Below, in pieces: positions 1 through 8,481 of a stretch of 64,000 bases of DNA; within the stretch, counting starts at the first letter, position 1; each line of letters begins with the position of its first letter. The notes below the pieces were generated by a model. The model ran no database searches, had not been told where the DNA came from, and saw only the letters and a list, made by a program, of their open reading frames with translations. A program made the position numbers and the translations under genes. Source of the DNA: Oxalicibacterium faecigallinarum (lineage in GTDB: Bacteria; Pseudomonadota; Gammaproteobacteria; Burkholderiales; Burkholderiaceae_D); assembly GCF_014635705.1 (NCBI RefSeq), contig NZ_BMDI01000002.1, positions 248,001 to 312,000 of the forward strand, read 5' to 3'.

Positions 1-554
1 GCATCTAGCGGCACGCCAAATTTGAAGGCAAACGATTCGAACAGAATGGTCAATGGCGACTGGTCGCTTTCGACCAGATTCTTGATCCATGCCCGCAGCT
101 TGTTGGCGCGCATGCCGGAGGTGTCGATCACGTGGCCGATTTCTTCAATGCCGGCCAGCATGTCGCGCTCGGCGAGTATGCATTCCGTCAATGTGCGGCG
201 TTCGTCGGCTTCATCGCTGATGGCAGCGCGATGCGACAGCGGGTGACTGCGACGGGTTTCGGAAAAGCGGGCAATCAGTGCTTCGGTCTTGGCGGTGAGG
301 AACAGCACCTTGACGTCATGGCCCTGACTGCGCAGCCAGGCCAGATCCTCGGGCAGGCTGGCAAGCGATTTGGCGCTGCGTGCATCGACCGAGACAGCCA
401 GACTGTCGCCGCCATCTTCCAGACGTGAGGTGACCAGTTGTCGCAGCAAGGCAGGCGGCAGATTGTCGACGCAGAAATAGCCCGCGTCTTCCAGTGCCTT
501 GAGACCGATTGATTTGCCGGAGCCGGAAATGCCGGTAATGAGAATGATGCGCAT
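1..554 (-). CDS. rapZ: RNase adapter protein RapZ (5' part, cut by window edge)
   Basis: This is the N-terminal 184 or so residues of RapZ (YvcJ family), the P-loop protein that in enterobacteria delivers GlmZ-type small RNAs to RNase E. The reading frame starts at an ATG at 554 and stays open to position 1, so the C-terminal RNA-binding half lies outside the window. A Walker A motif GISGSGKS occurs at residues 7-14, close to the start as in the family. A second in-frame ATG lies three codons upstream (563); the chosen start gives the family's usual MRI beginning. It follows hprK on the same strand with a 66-nt gap, in the ptsN-hprK-rapZ order usual for Burkholderiales. In this group its RNA partner is unknown, so only the family assignment is firm. 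Confidence 0.93.
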   Translation of the reverse strand, partial: MRIILITGISGSGKSIGLKALEDAGYFCVDNLPPALLRQLVTSRLEDGGDSLAVSVDARSAKSLASLPEDLAWLRSQGHDVKVLFLTAKTEALIARFSETRRSHPLSHRAAISDEADERRTLTECILAERDMLAGIEEIGHVIDTSGMRANKLRAWIKNLVESDQSPLTILFESFAFKFGVPLD

Positions 555-620
555 GGCATCCATGATACCGCACTGCAAGTTTATGCACAGACGGCGAGTT
601 TGCCAGGCGAAGAGAGCGAC

Positions 621-1562
621 TTAGTCGTCGCTCTCCATAGCTTTTTGCTGGCGGATCATGAAGTCTTTCAGCGTATCGATGCCGCGCAGTTGCAGAATGG
701 TGTTCCGTACGGCTGCTTCCAGCAAGACCGCGATATTGCGCCCGGCTTCCACCGGAATCACGACCTTGCGAATTTGCAGGCCGAGAATTTCTTCGGTTTG
801 CGATGGTGCTGGCAGGCGTTCGTAGTTTTCTTCCAGCGTGCTGCGACGGACCAGATGCACAATCAGTTTGAGGCGCATCTTGCGGCGAACCGCCGTCTCG
901 CCAAAGATGGTGCGGATATCAAGCAGGCCCAGACCGCGCACTTCCAGCAGATTTTGTAGCAGAGGCGGGCAGCGGCCTTCAATCATGTTCGGTGCGATGC
1001 GGGCAAACTCGACCGCATCATCGGCGACCAGGCCGTGACTGCGTGAGATCAGTTCGAGGCCCAGTTCGCTCTTACCCAGGCCCGATTCACCCGTGATCAG
1101 GACGCCAACACCTAGCACGTCCATGAACACACCATGCATGGTGATGCGTTGCGCCAGTTTTTTCGACAGATAGACGCGCAGATAATCGATCACCTGGGCT
1201 GCAGGCAATGGCGTTGAAAACAGCGGAATGTTCTTGTCATCACAGATCGCCATGATGTCCGGTGGTGTTTCCAGACCTTGCGCAATGATGACGGCTGGCG
1301 GCTGACCGGCAATCAGTTCTGCCGTGTGATAGGCGCGCGCGCCAGGCGACAGGCGTTCGTAATATTCGGTTTCCTGATGACCAAAGACCTGAATACGCGC
1401 CGGATGGATCAGATTAAGGTGACCAACCTGATCGGCTGCCGACGTGGCGTCGCCGGAAATTTGACGCTCGCCGCCGGGAAATCCGGCAAACCAGCCGAGC
1501 TCGAGCAGCTCGCGGTTGTCGTCATAGAGCTGTTGTATCGAGAGCGGTGTTTGCAGTGGCAT
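621..1562 (-). CDS. hprK: HPr kinase/phosphorylase
   Basis: This is the 313-residue bifunctional serine kinase/phosphorylase that adds and removes phosphate on a serine of HPr-type PTS carriers, in the cytoplasm. The length matches the family. The C-terminal catalytic domain has the conserved histidine in TMHGVFMD (about H143), a Walker A motif GESGLGKS at 158-165 and the following acidic pair VADD at 179-182. The N-terminal domain (about residues 1-130) has the family's less conserved fold. It lies between ptsN upstream and rapZ downstream. In proteobacteria lacking full sugar PTS, this module is thought to link the nitrogen PTS to carbon and cell-wall control; that role is inferred here from family context. 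Confidence 0.96.
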   Translation of the reverse strand: MPLQTPLSIQQLYDDNRELLELGWFAGFPGGERQISGDATSAADQVGHLNLIHPARIQVFGHQETEYYERLSPGARAYHTAELIAGQPPAVIIAQGLETPPDIMAICDDKNIPLFSTPLPAAQVIDYLRVYLSKKLAQRITMHGVFMDVLGVGVLITGESGLGKSELGLELISRSHGLVADDAVEFARIAPNMIEGRCPPLLQNLLEVRGLGLLDIRTIFGETAVRRKMRLKLIVHLVRRSTLEENYERLPAPSQTEEILGLQIRKVVIPVEAGRNIAVLLEAAVRNTILQLRGIDTLKDFMIRQQKAMESDD

Positions 1563-1699
1563 GGGAGCGTGCGCTTAGTGGTGTAAGTCAGGCAGCGTAG
1601 GTTATGCGTGTCGTGATCCGCTTTTTTCATGAGCGGAATGCACAAAAGACGGCATGACAATGCAGCCGGTCGCTTCAGTATAAAGCGGATTCGCTTTGA

Positions 1700-2173
1700 T
1701 CAGTCCATGCCTTGCAGGCTGGGCTGCCAGGTAATCAGGCGCGCATGCACGGCAGCAGGATCGTCCAGTGTCGACAGCATGGTGCGGAAATTTTCGTCTG
1801 AAAACATTTCTGCCACTTCCGACAGAATTTCCAGATGCTGTTGCGTGACGTGATCAGGGATCAGCAGGAAGATCATCAGGCGGACAGGCTGACCATCCGG
1901 CGATTCAAATGGAATCGGTTGTGCCAGACGAACAAATGCTGCCAACGGCGCTTTCAGGCCCTTGATGCGGCCGTGCGGCACAGCGACGCCATGACCGAGA
2001 CCGGTTGAGCCCAGACGTTCACGCGCGAACAGGTTGTCCGACACATCGGAACGGGCGATGCCGCAATTGTTTTCGAAAATCAGGCCGACTTGCTCGAACG
2101 ACCGTTTCTTGCTGGAGACATCGAGGTCAAGCACAACATTGGCGGGAGGGAGAATCTGACTGAGATGGTTCAT
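1700..2173 (-). CDS. ptsN: PTS IIA-like nitrogen regulatory protein PtsN (EIIA-Ntr)
   Basis: This 157-residue protein is the terminal phospho-acceptor of the nitrogen phosphotransferase system, a cytoplasmic regulator that acts through protein contacts. The phosphorylated histidine is visible in the motif VAVPHGR (about H67), following GSTGLGHG. I chose the ATG at 2173, which gives MNHLSQIL; a TTG five codons upstream also opens the frame but adds atypical residues. It is the first visible gene of the minus-strand ptsN-hprK-rapZ set. In most Burkholderiales rpoN and hpf lie directly upstream; here the next gene upstream is the divergent pigment-lipid cluster. Confidence 0.95.
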   Translation of the reverse strand: MNHLSQILPPANVVLDLDVSSKKRSFEQVGLIFENNCGIARSDVSDNLFARERLGSTGLGHGVAVPHGRIKGLKAPLAAFVRLAQPIPFESPDGQPVRLMIFLLIPDHVTQQHLEILSEVAEMFSDENFRTMLSTLDDPAAVHARLITWQPSLQGMD

Positions 2174-2422
2174 TGTTGCGAAGCACAAAAAAGGATTCCG
2201 GCACAGATTATAGGCCTATTTTTTGACCAAACCACCAAATCGACTTTCATCACGACAGAAGCGGGCGGTTTGTTGTGGAAAGAACCCAGAATGCAGACTT
2301 GTCTATTGACAAATGGCTTTCGTGCGAAAGATGTCTTTCATGCAAGAAAGCAAACAACAGAAATTGTCTGCCCAGATGTGTATCTATGTGCGATAGGCAG
2401 CAGAACAGTGGCTTGATTCCGA

Positions 2423-2428
2423 TATAAT
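2423..2428 (+). promoter_or_regulatory. Candidate -10 box of the pigment-cluster plus-strand operon
   Basis: A perfect TATAAT lies 23 bp before the first possible start codon (2452) of the plus-strand acyltransferase gene. The -35 region at 17 bp spacing is poor, so an activator may be needed. The 278-bp gap between ptsN and this operon (2174-2451) holds no convincing gene. It does contain a TTGACA (2306-2311) followed by short inverted repeats built on CTTTCGTGCGAAAG and CTTTCATGCAAGAAAG, which could be regulatory. Confidence 0.45.
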
Positions 2429-2451
2429 TTCGGCGGAAGAAGTCAGGTTGC

Positions 2452-3414
2452 ATGTTTCCAGAAGTCGGAAGCAGTCGGGCCCAAAGATGTTTGCGCGATT
2501 CAATCTTGTTTAGTCAAAGCCCGTTCGTACTTTTTGTGATCTTTATGATGCATCTGATAAATCGCTTCAAGCATGTACGTAACGTTCTGATCCTTTTTTT
2601 CAGCCTGTTATTGCTGGCGATCTTCATGATCGTCGGTTCCATCGGTCTGGCGATCCAGTCAGCATTTCTCGCATCCGGCAAACGCCGGGAAAATGCCCGT
2701 CGTGTGATTACCGCGACCTTTCGTCTGTACTTCCGCATCCTCGACGATCTGCACATCCTGCGGCTTGATCTGTCGGATATTGATCGTTTGCAGGATGAGC
2801 GCGGTTTGATTCTAACGTCCAATCATCCGTCGCTGCTGGATGCGCTGCTGATCACGTCCCGTCTGCCGAACGTGGTGTGCATCATGAAGGCGCAGGTGTT
2901 GCGCAATGTCTTGTTCGGACATGGCGCGAAGATGGCCGGATATATTCCCAATGACTCGATCCGCACGATTGTCAGTGATGCGAGCCGGGAACTGACGGAG
3001 GTTGGCAGCCAGTTGCTGCTGTTTCCCGAGGGGACGCGCAGCCGTAACGGCAAGATCAATCCGTTTCAGGGAACGGTGGGCGTGATTGCACGACGTACCA
3101 ACGCCGATGTGCAGACCATCGTGATTGAATCCGAATCCGGTTTTCTTGGAAAAGGCTGGCCGGTCTGGCGCGCACCTGCGTTCCCTGTACAGATCCGTGT
3201 CTATGCCGGCAAACGTTTTTCCGTGAAAGAAGAGGGCAAGCTGTTTGTCGAGCAATTGCAGCGTTATTATGAGCAGGAACTGCAAGACGCAGGGCCAACG
3301 GAGACGGAAGCTGCATCCGTCACGTTGCTTCCCGCCAGTCAGGCAGTGATAGAAGAGACTTGCGACGAGCTGGTATCAGAAGAATTGATTTCAAACGGCC
3401 GATCGTTCAAATAA
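2452..3414 (+). CDS. 1-acyl-sn-glycerol-3-phosphate acyltransferase-like protein (PlsC family)
   Basis: This is a membrane-anchored acyltransferase of the PlsC/LPLAT family, 320 residues from the first ATG. A hydrophobic segment lies near residues 45-72, the H-x4-D motif is NHPSLLDA (H125, D130), and the glycerophosphate-binding motif FPEGTRS starts near 191. Such enzymes occur in aryl-polyene and xanthomonadin clusters, where they are thought to attach the polyene or a fatty acid to the lipid anchor; the acceptor here is unknown. An alternative ATG at 2545 (MMHLINRF) would remove 31 residues of uncertain value; neither start has a strong ribosome binding site. It is first in a tightly packed operon. 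The family call is firm, the substrate is inferred from context. Confidence 0.85.
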   Translation: MFPEVGSSRAQRCLRDSILFSQSPFVLFVIFMMHLINRFKHVRNVLILFFSLLLLAIFMIVGSIGLAIQSAFLASGKRRENARRVITATFRLYFRILDDLHILRLDLSDIDRLQDERGLILTSNHPSLLDALLITSRLPNVVCIMKAQVLRNVLFGHGAKMAGYIPNDSIRTIVSDASRELTEVGSQLLLFPEGTRSRNGKINPFQGTVGVIARRTNADVQTIVIESESGFLGKGWPVWRAPAFPVQIRVYAGKRFSVKEEGKLFVEQLQRYYEQELQDAGPTETEAASVTLLPASQAVIEETCDELVSEELISNGRSFK

Positions 3415-3441
3415 GTAAAACTAATTATTAAATAGTGCTGC

Positions 3442-4200
3442 ATGCAAGCGTCATCCACCCATCTCGTTCTCATTCCCAGTTACAACCCCGGTGCCGCCGT
3501 CTATGCGACGGTGGCCTCGGCGCGTGCGCAATGGGCGCCCGTCTGGGTCGTTGTCGATGGCAGCACCGACGGTTCGGCCGAGCAATTGCAGCGGCTGGCT
3601 GCAGAAGATCCTGATCTGCATGTGATTGTGCTGCCGGAAAATCGCGGTAAAGGGGCAGCCGTGCTGCATGGCATCGAGCTCGCTCTGCAGCAGGGGTACA
3701 CGCATGTGCTGACCATGGACTCTGACGGTCAGCACGATGCATCGATGATTCCGACCTTCATGCAGAAGTCGATCGCCGATCCGGCCGCGATGGTGCTGGG
3801 AGTGCCGGTATTTGATGCCAGTGCACCCCGTATCCGTGTCAATGGACGCAAGGTGTCGAACACGCTGGCCAACGTGGTAAGTGGTGGTGCCGGGATTGGC
3901 GACTCGCTGTTCGGATTCCGTGTGTATCCGGCGCGTGCGCTGGCCGAGATCATGCGCAGCAATCCGTGGATGCGTCGTTTTGATTTTGATCCGGAAGCGG
4001 TCATCCGCTTGTGCTGGCGCGGGATACGTCCGATCAATGTACCGTGCAAGGTGCGTTACCTGACAGAATCGGAAGGCGGTGTGTCGCATTTCAATTACTG
4101 GCGCGATAACAAATTGCTGGCTGGTATGTACACGCGCCTGCTCTTCGGTTTTGCCATCCGATTGCCGATTCTGGTGCTGCGCAAGTTGGGGTTGCCGTAA
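3442..4200 (+). CDS. Family 2 glycosyltransferase (aryl-polyene cluster)
   Basis: A 252-residue GT2-fold enzyme of the DPM/DPG-synthase-like group that would transfer a sugar from a nucleotide or lipid-linked donor. The N-terminal IPSYNPG, the VVDGST motif near residues 38-42 and the metal-binding D-x-D in TMDSDGQHD (D93, D95) are all present. There is no long C-terminal membrane domain, so it is probably peripheral. It sits 27 bp after the acyltransferase gene, as glycosyltransferases commonly do in aryl-polyene clusters, and probably builds the sugar part of the lipid anchor. The start has no obvious Shine-Dalgarno sequence and the upstream spacer is AT-rich. Confidence 0.85.
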   Translation: MQASSTHLVLIPSYNPGAAVYATVASARAQWAPVWVVVDGSTDGSAEQLQRLAAEDPDLHVIVLPENRGKGAAVLHGIELALQQGYTHVLTMDSDGQHDASMIPTFMQKSIADPAAMVLGVPVFDASAPRIRVNGRKVSNTLANVVSGGAGIGDSLFGFRVYPARALAEIMRSNPWMRRFDFDPEAVIRLCWRGIRPINVPCKVRYLTESEGGVSHFNYWRDNKLLAGMYTRLLFGFAIRLPILVLRKLGLP

Positions 4201-4312
4201 TCCGTTTGCAGTAACAAATGCTTGCTTTTTTTGCATCACGACTACCTTATACTGTGCGTCTGGTTTGTTGTGTCCATCCGTGCGCAGAAGAATTTTTGCC
4301 GAGTCGCTTTTC

Positions 4313-4981
4313 ATGTCCGCTCTTAAGATTGCCCTGACTGTTGTTGTGATCATCGCCTACGTGGCGTTGAGTCACGCTGCGCTCGTCATTGAGGATGCCT
4401 TCAGCATCTGGCGGCAACTGGCGGTGCTGATGCTGATCGTGCCGATTGCGGCGTTCCTGTGCTGGAGCGCGATCGTGACAACGAAGCAGTTGGGTTGCGG
4501 CAAGGTCCTGGCGTGGTGTGCGGGTTTGGTGGTTGCGGCCGGATGTGCGTGGATCACGTTCGGTTTCTGGCACACCTTGCTGACGCAACTGGACTGGATT
4601 TATCTGATTCAGCATGTCACGGCTAACACCATGCTGTGCTGGTTCTTCATGCAAACCCTGTATGGCGGTCGCACGCCCATCATCACCACGATTGCTCGCT
4701 CGATTCATCCGGACATGCCTGAAGGCGTGGTGCGATATACGCGCCATGTCACGATTGCATGGGCCATTTTCTTTGCTCTGCAGGTCCTTGTCTCACTCGT
4801 TATTTTTGCCGCGGCATCGATCGAAACCTGGTCCGTATTTGCCAATATATTGAACTGGCCGATGATCATTGCAATGTTTGCCGCCGAGTACGCGTGCCGC
4901 AAGCACTTCAATCCGGATTTTCGGCATGCGTCGATTCGTGAAAGCGTATCGGCTTATCTGAATAACAGAAACAAGGTTTAA
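4313..4981 (+). CDS. COG4648-like integral membrane protein of aryl-polyene clusters
   Basis: A 222-residue membrane protein with about six hydrophobic segments, starting MSALKIALTVVV. The C-terminal part, with YTRHVTIAWAIFF, a pair of further helices and an AAEYACRKHF stretch, matches my memory of the COG4648 proteins that accompany aryl-polyene genes, but the match should be confirmed by profile search. Its biochemical role is unknown; a part in membrane assembly or transport of the polyene lipid is inferred from context. The frame extends upstream to 4079, but that part overlaps the glycosyltransferase gene and is not membrane-like, so I start at the ATG at 4313. The next gene begins 5 bp downstream. 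Confidence 0.7.
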   Translation: MSALKIALTVVVIIAYVALSHAALVIEDAFSIWRQLAVLMLIVPIAAFLCWSAIVTTKQLGCGKVLAWCAGLVVAAGCAWITFGFWHTLLTQLDWIYLIQHVTANTMLCWFFMQTLYGGRTPIITTIARSIHPDMPEGVVRYTRHVTIAWAIFFALQVLVSLVIFAAASIETWSVFANILNWPMIIAMFAAEYACRKHFNPDFRHASIRESVSAYLNNRNKV

Positions 4982-4986
4982 GCGAC

Positions 4987-5952
4987 ATGCACGCCGATTC
5001 TTCCAGCTCAAAGGCTTCGACCGTTCCCGACGAGGTGTCGGTTACGGCCGAAGAGTGGACACAAAAGAAGGAGCGCGGGTGTCTGGCGGCACTCAAGGCA
5101 ATGGTGTGGTTTGCCACGACATTTGGTCGTCCGTTGTCGCGCGTGCTGCTGTATCCGGTGGTTGCCTATTATGTGCTGACCGCATCCGATGCCGTGGCGA
5201 CCTCACGCTTGTATCTGTCCCGTGTGTTCGGTCGTGCGGCGCGACGCGCTGAAGTTTTCCGTCATATCTATACCTTTGCCAGTGTGTTGCTCGATCGCGT
5301 GTATTTCTTGCGTGGCAATGCAGAGAAGTTCGATGTGCGCGTCGTGTCCGATCATTATATGGAGCACGATGTCGCAGCGCGTTCCAAAGGTGTGTTTCTG
5401 ATGGGGGCGCACATGGGCAGTTTTGAGGTCGTGCGCATGGTCTCACGTCAGTGTGACGACCTCAAACTGGTCCTGCTGATGTATGAAGAGAATGCCCGCA
5501 AGATCGGCGCCTTGATGAATGCCATCAATCCGGCGGCACAACAGGAAATCGTGGCGCTCGGCAATCTGAGTGCGATGCTGACAGTCAAGGACAGGCTGGC
5601 CGAAGGCGCGTTGGTCGGCATCCTTGCCGACCGCTCCATCGGCAGCGAAAAAACAGCAATGCTGCCATTTCTTGGCGTGCCGGCACCCTTTGCGATGGGC
5701 CCTTTCCGCATGGCGGCCATGATGCGTCGTCCGGTATTTCTGATGATGGGCCTTTATCTGGGCGGTAATCGTTACGAGATCCATATTGAACGCATCGCCG
5801 ATTTCTCGGATGCGGCAGATGGTACGCGTTGCAACACCGAAGAGCAGATCACGGCTGCCATGACGCATTACGTGTCGCGACTTGAATATTTTGCGAAGCG
5901 TGCACCGTACAACTGGTTCAATTTCTTCGACTTCTGGCAAGGGCAGGCATGA
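4987..5952 (+). CDS. LpxL/HtrB-family lipid acyltransferase
   Basis: A 321-residue protein of the lysophospholipid (lipid A) acyltransferase family, which uses acyl-ACP to acylate a lipid on the inner-membrane face. The catalytic H-x4-E motif is in GAHMGSFEVV (H142, E147), and the C-terminal half has the ADRSIGSEKTAMLPFLG block typical of aryl-polyene-associated members. It lies between the COG4648-like membrane protein and the first halogenase-like flavoprotein; its stop overlaps the next start by 4 bp (ATGA). Together with the PlsC-like enzyme at the operon start, it suggests that the product is anchored to a doubly acylated lipid. Substrates are inferred. Confidence 0.85.
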   Translation: MHADSSSSKASTVPDEVSVTAEEWTQKKERGCLAALKAMVWFATTFGRPLSRVLLYPVVAYYVLTASDAVATSRLYLSRVFGRAARRAEVFRHIYTFASVLLDRVYFLRGNAEKFDVRVVSDHYMEHDVAARSKGVFLMGAHMGSFEVVRMVSRQCDDLKLVLLMYEENARKIGALMNAINPAAQQEIVALGNLSAMLTVKDRLAEGALVGILADRSIGSEKTAMLPFLGVPAPFAMGPFRMAAMMRRPVFLMMGLYLGGNRYEIHIERIADFSDAADGTRCNTEEQITAAMTHYVSRLEYFAKRAPYNWFNFFDFWQGQA

Positions 5953-7613
5953 TGAGCGGAACGGCTACCACGCAACACTATGACGTTGTCATCATGGGCG
6001 GAGGTCTGGCCGGTTTGACGCTGTCGCTGCAATTGCGGCAGCGCTTTGCGGATTTATCGATTCTGGTGATCGAGCGAAGGGCGCATCCGGTGCCGCTGGC
6101 GGCACACAAGGTGGGTGAATCATCGGTCGAGATCGCCGCCCATTACTTTGATTCCGTCCTCGGACTGAAGTCGCATCTGGAAAGCGAGCAGATTCGCAAG
6201 TTTGGCTTCCGCTTCTTTTTTTCTGAAGGGCGTCGCGATTTCGATCAGGTCACCGAACTGGGTGGCAGCACCGTCTTTCCGACCCAGTCCTATCAGATTG
6301 ATCGCGGTATTTTCGAGAATCGTCTTGCCGAAATGGCGCAGGCAGCAGGTGTCACGTTTGTCGACGCTGCCATGATTCGCCGCTTTGACATCGGCGAGAA
6401 GGATACCTCGCATCAGGTGACGTATGAGGCGCATGGGCAGACCATCTCGGTGACCGGTCGCTGGCTGATCGACTCATCCGGTCGCGCAGGTCTGATCAAG
6501 CGCAAGCTCGATCTGGCGCAAGACAATGCACACAAGGCCGGTGCCGTATGGTTCCGTATCGGCAAGCACATCAACATGCACGACTGGTCGCAGGATCAAG
6601 ACTGGATCAATGCATGCAATCCGCCGGATCGCTGGCGTTCGACCAGTCATCTGGTTGGCGAAGGCTATTGGGTTTGGCTGATCCCGCTATCGTCGGGTTC
6701 GCACTCGGTCGGCATCGTTGCCGACCCGGCTGTGCATCCGGTCGAAAAAATGAATACCTTCGACAAGGCAATGGACTGGCTGCAAAGGTACCAGCCACGC
6801 CTCTTTGAACATCTCGATGGCGAGCGTGACAAGCTGCAGGACTTTGCCTTCTTCAAGCACTTTTCGTACGGTTGCAAGCAAATGTATTGCGGTGAACGGC
6901 GCTGGGCGCTGACAGGGGAGGCAGGATTGTTTCTTGATCCCTTCTATTCGCCCGGCGGTGATTTCATTGCGATTGGCAATACCAACATCACGGAGCTGAT
7001 TGCGCATGATCGTGCCAACGGGCCGGTCGTCATGGTGGCCGATTACTTCCAGAAAATTTACTTCTCCCTGTACGAATCGATGTTGCCTGTCTATCAGGAC
7101 CAGTATCGGCTGTTTGGCGATCCGGAAGTGCTGCCGCACAAGGTGACCTGGGATTACGCTTATTACTGGGGTGTGATGTGCCAATTGTTTTTTCAGAATC
7201 GTTTGACGGATCTGATCACGATGGCGCGTTTGCAAAAACGGTTGGCGCACATGATGCAGGTCAACGCGGCGGTTCAGGCTTTCTTCCGCGCATGGAGTCA
7301 GCACAGCGCACGTCGCAATCCTGCCCAACTGCTCGATCAGACGTCAATCGACTGGTTTGCCGAGCTCAATCGCGGGCTCAATGATCAGCTCGACGACGCG
7401 CAGTTCATGCAACGCATGGACGACAATCTGGTGCTGTTGCAGCATCTGGCTGCGGCCTTCATCACGCGTGCATGTGACGAACATCCCGCATTGGCGGACA
7501 GCCAGGCTTGCGAAGATTTACGCGCATTGCTGGATGAAGCGATTCTGTCGGCTTTGCCCGTCATGGGCGCGCCCACCTTGTTTACCAATGCAGCTTATGC
7601 TCGGGCGGGCTGA
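5949..7613 (+). CDS. Flavin-dependent halogenase-like oxidoreductase 1
   Basis: A 554-residue FAD-dependent protein of the tryptophan-halogenase/geranylgeranyl-reductase superfamily. The N-terminal dinucleotide fold has GGGLAG at 17-22, a HKVGESS block near 53-59 and the DSSGRAGL FAD segment near 175. It carries W-x-W-x-I-P as WVWLIP (241-246) and F-x-x-P-x-x-S-x-G as FLDPFYSPG (328-336), both signatures associated with flavin-dependent halogenases. The C-terminal extension of about 200 residues is longer than in standard halogenases and may bind a carrier-protein-linked substrate. A desaturase or oxidase on the polyene chain is an alternative. It is translationally coupled to the preceding acyltransferase gene. 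A second relative lies at 13108-14478. Confidence 0.8.
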   Translation: MMSGTATTQHYDVVIMGGGLAGLTLSLQLRQRFADLSILVIERRAHPVPLAAHKVGESSVEIAAHYFDSVLGLKSHLESEQIRKFGFRFFFSEGRRDFDQVTELGGSTVFPTQSYQIDRGIFENRLAEMAQAAGVTFVDAAMIRRFDIGEKDTSHQVTYEAHGQTISVTGRWLIDSSGRAGLIKRKLDLAQDNAHKAGAVWFRIGKHINMHDWSQDQDWINACNPPDRWRSTSHLVGEGYWVWLIPLSSGSHSVGIVADPAVHPVEKMNTFDKAMDWLQRYQPRLFEHLDGERDKLQDFAFFKHFSYGCKQMYCGERRWALTGEAGLFLDPFYSPGGDFIAIGNTNITELIAHDRANGPVVMVADYFQKIYFSLYESMLPVYQDQYRLFGDPEVLPHKVTWDYAYYWGVMCQLFFQNRLTDLITMARLQKRLAHMMQVNAAVQAFFRAWSQHSARRNPAQLLDQTSIDWFAELNRGLNDQLDDAQFMQRMDDNLVLLQHLAAAFITRACDEHPALADSQACEDLRALLDEAILSALPVMGAPTLFTNAAYARAG

Positions 7614-7616
7614 TTG

Positions 7617-8426
7617 ATGAAAGCGCCCATGCAAACGACGAAATGGCAGCCCAGCGGCTTCCTCAAGGCATCGGCGGTCTTGCACGTTGGCGCGGCGGCT
7701 TCGGCACTTGTCTGGCCGGGTACCTTGGGCATGAGTGTGGCCAGCGTGATTGCCAATCATGCTGCGATTACCGCGATCGGCTTGTGGCCGCGCAGTACCT
7801 GGCTGGGACCGAATGTGTTGCGTTTGCCGCATGACAGACAGGAAGTGGCGATCACGATTGATGATGGTCCTGATCCAGAAGTCACCCCACGTGTGCTGGA
7901 TTTACTGGCCAAACATGATGTCAAGGCAACCTTCTTTTGCATTGCAGACAAGGTGGCTGCGCAGCCAGCGCTGGCGCGACGTATCGTTGATGCCGGTCAT
8001 CACATCGAAAATCACAGCATGAAGCATCGTCATTATTTTTCGATGATGGGTATGGGCGGCTTGCGCAAGGAACTGATGCAGGCGCAGCAGGTCATTGCTG
8101 AAGCGACAGGCAGAACGCCGCGTTATTTTCGCGCACCAGCAGGCTTGCGTAATCCGTTTCTTGATCCGGTTCTGCACGCCCTTGACCTGCAACTGGTGAG
8201 TTGGACGCGACGCGGTTTCGATACGCGGACTGGCGATGCCGCACTTGTAACGCGACGGTTGCTCAACGGGACGCGTGCTGGCGATATTCTGCTGCTGCAT
8301 GATGGCAATGCGGCGCGTGATGTCCATGGTCAGCCTGTCATTCTCGATGTGTTGGCCCACGTGTTGACTGCCCTGAAACAACAGCATTTGCAATGCGTCA
8401 CCATCGAACAGGGATTGCGTGCTTAG
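7617..8426 (+). CDS. Polysaccharide deacetylase family protein (NodB domain)
   Basis: A 269-residue protein with a hydrophobic N-terminal region (about 15-60) and a NodB-type carbohydrate esterase domain (about 75-260). Motif 1, TIDDGPD (D82, D83), motif 2, the metal-binding H-x3-H in ENHSMKH (H133, H137), and motif 3, FRAPAG, are all present, so it is probably catalytically competent. It would remove an N- or O-acetyl group from a sugar, most likely the glycosyl part of the lipid anchor made by the GT2 enzyme in the same operon. The start is the ATG at 7617; a TTG immediately upstream is less likely. A separate role on peptidoglycan or exopolysaccharide cannot be excluded. Confidence 0.83.
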   Translation: MKAPMQTTKWQPSGFLKASAVLHVGAAASALVWPGTLGMSVASVIANHAAITAIGLWPRSTWLGPNVLRLPHDRQEVAITIDDGPDPEVTPRVLDLLAKHDVKATFFCIADKVAAQPALARRIVDAGHHIENHSMKHRHYFSMMGMGGLRKELMQAQQVIAEATGRTPRYFRAPAGLRNPFLDPVLHALDLQLVSWTRRGFDTRTGDAALVTRRLLNGTRAGDILLLHDGNAARDVHGQPVILDVLAHVLTALKQQHLQCVTIEQGLRA

Positions 8427-8481
8427 GTACACAATCATTCCATTATTGATTTGCGATTTATCCGGAGAACGGTCTTAACGC

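Noticed and set aside
1682-1697. Small AAAGCG/CGCTTT hairpin after ptsN as a terminator
   Set aside because: The stem has only 6 bp and no T-tract follows on the minus strand; readthrough into hprK is expected.
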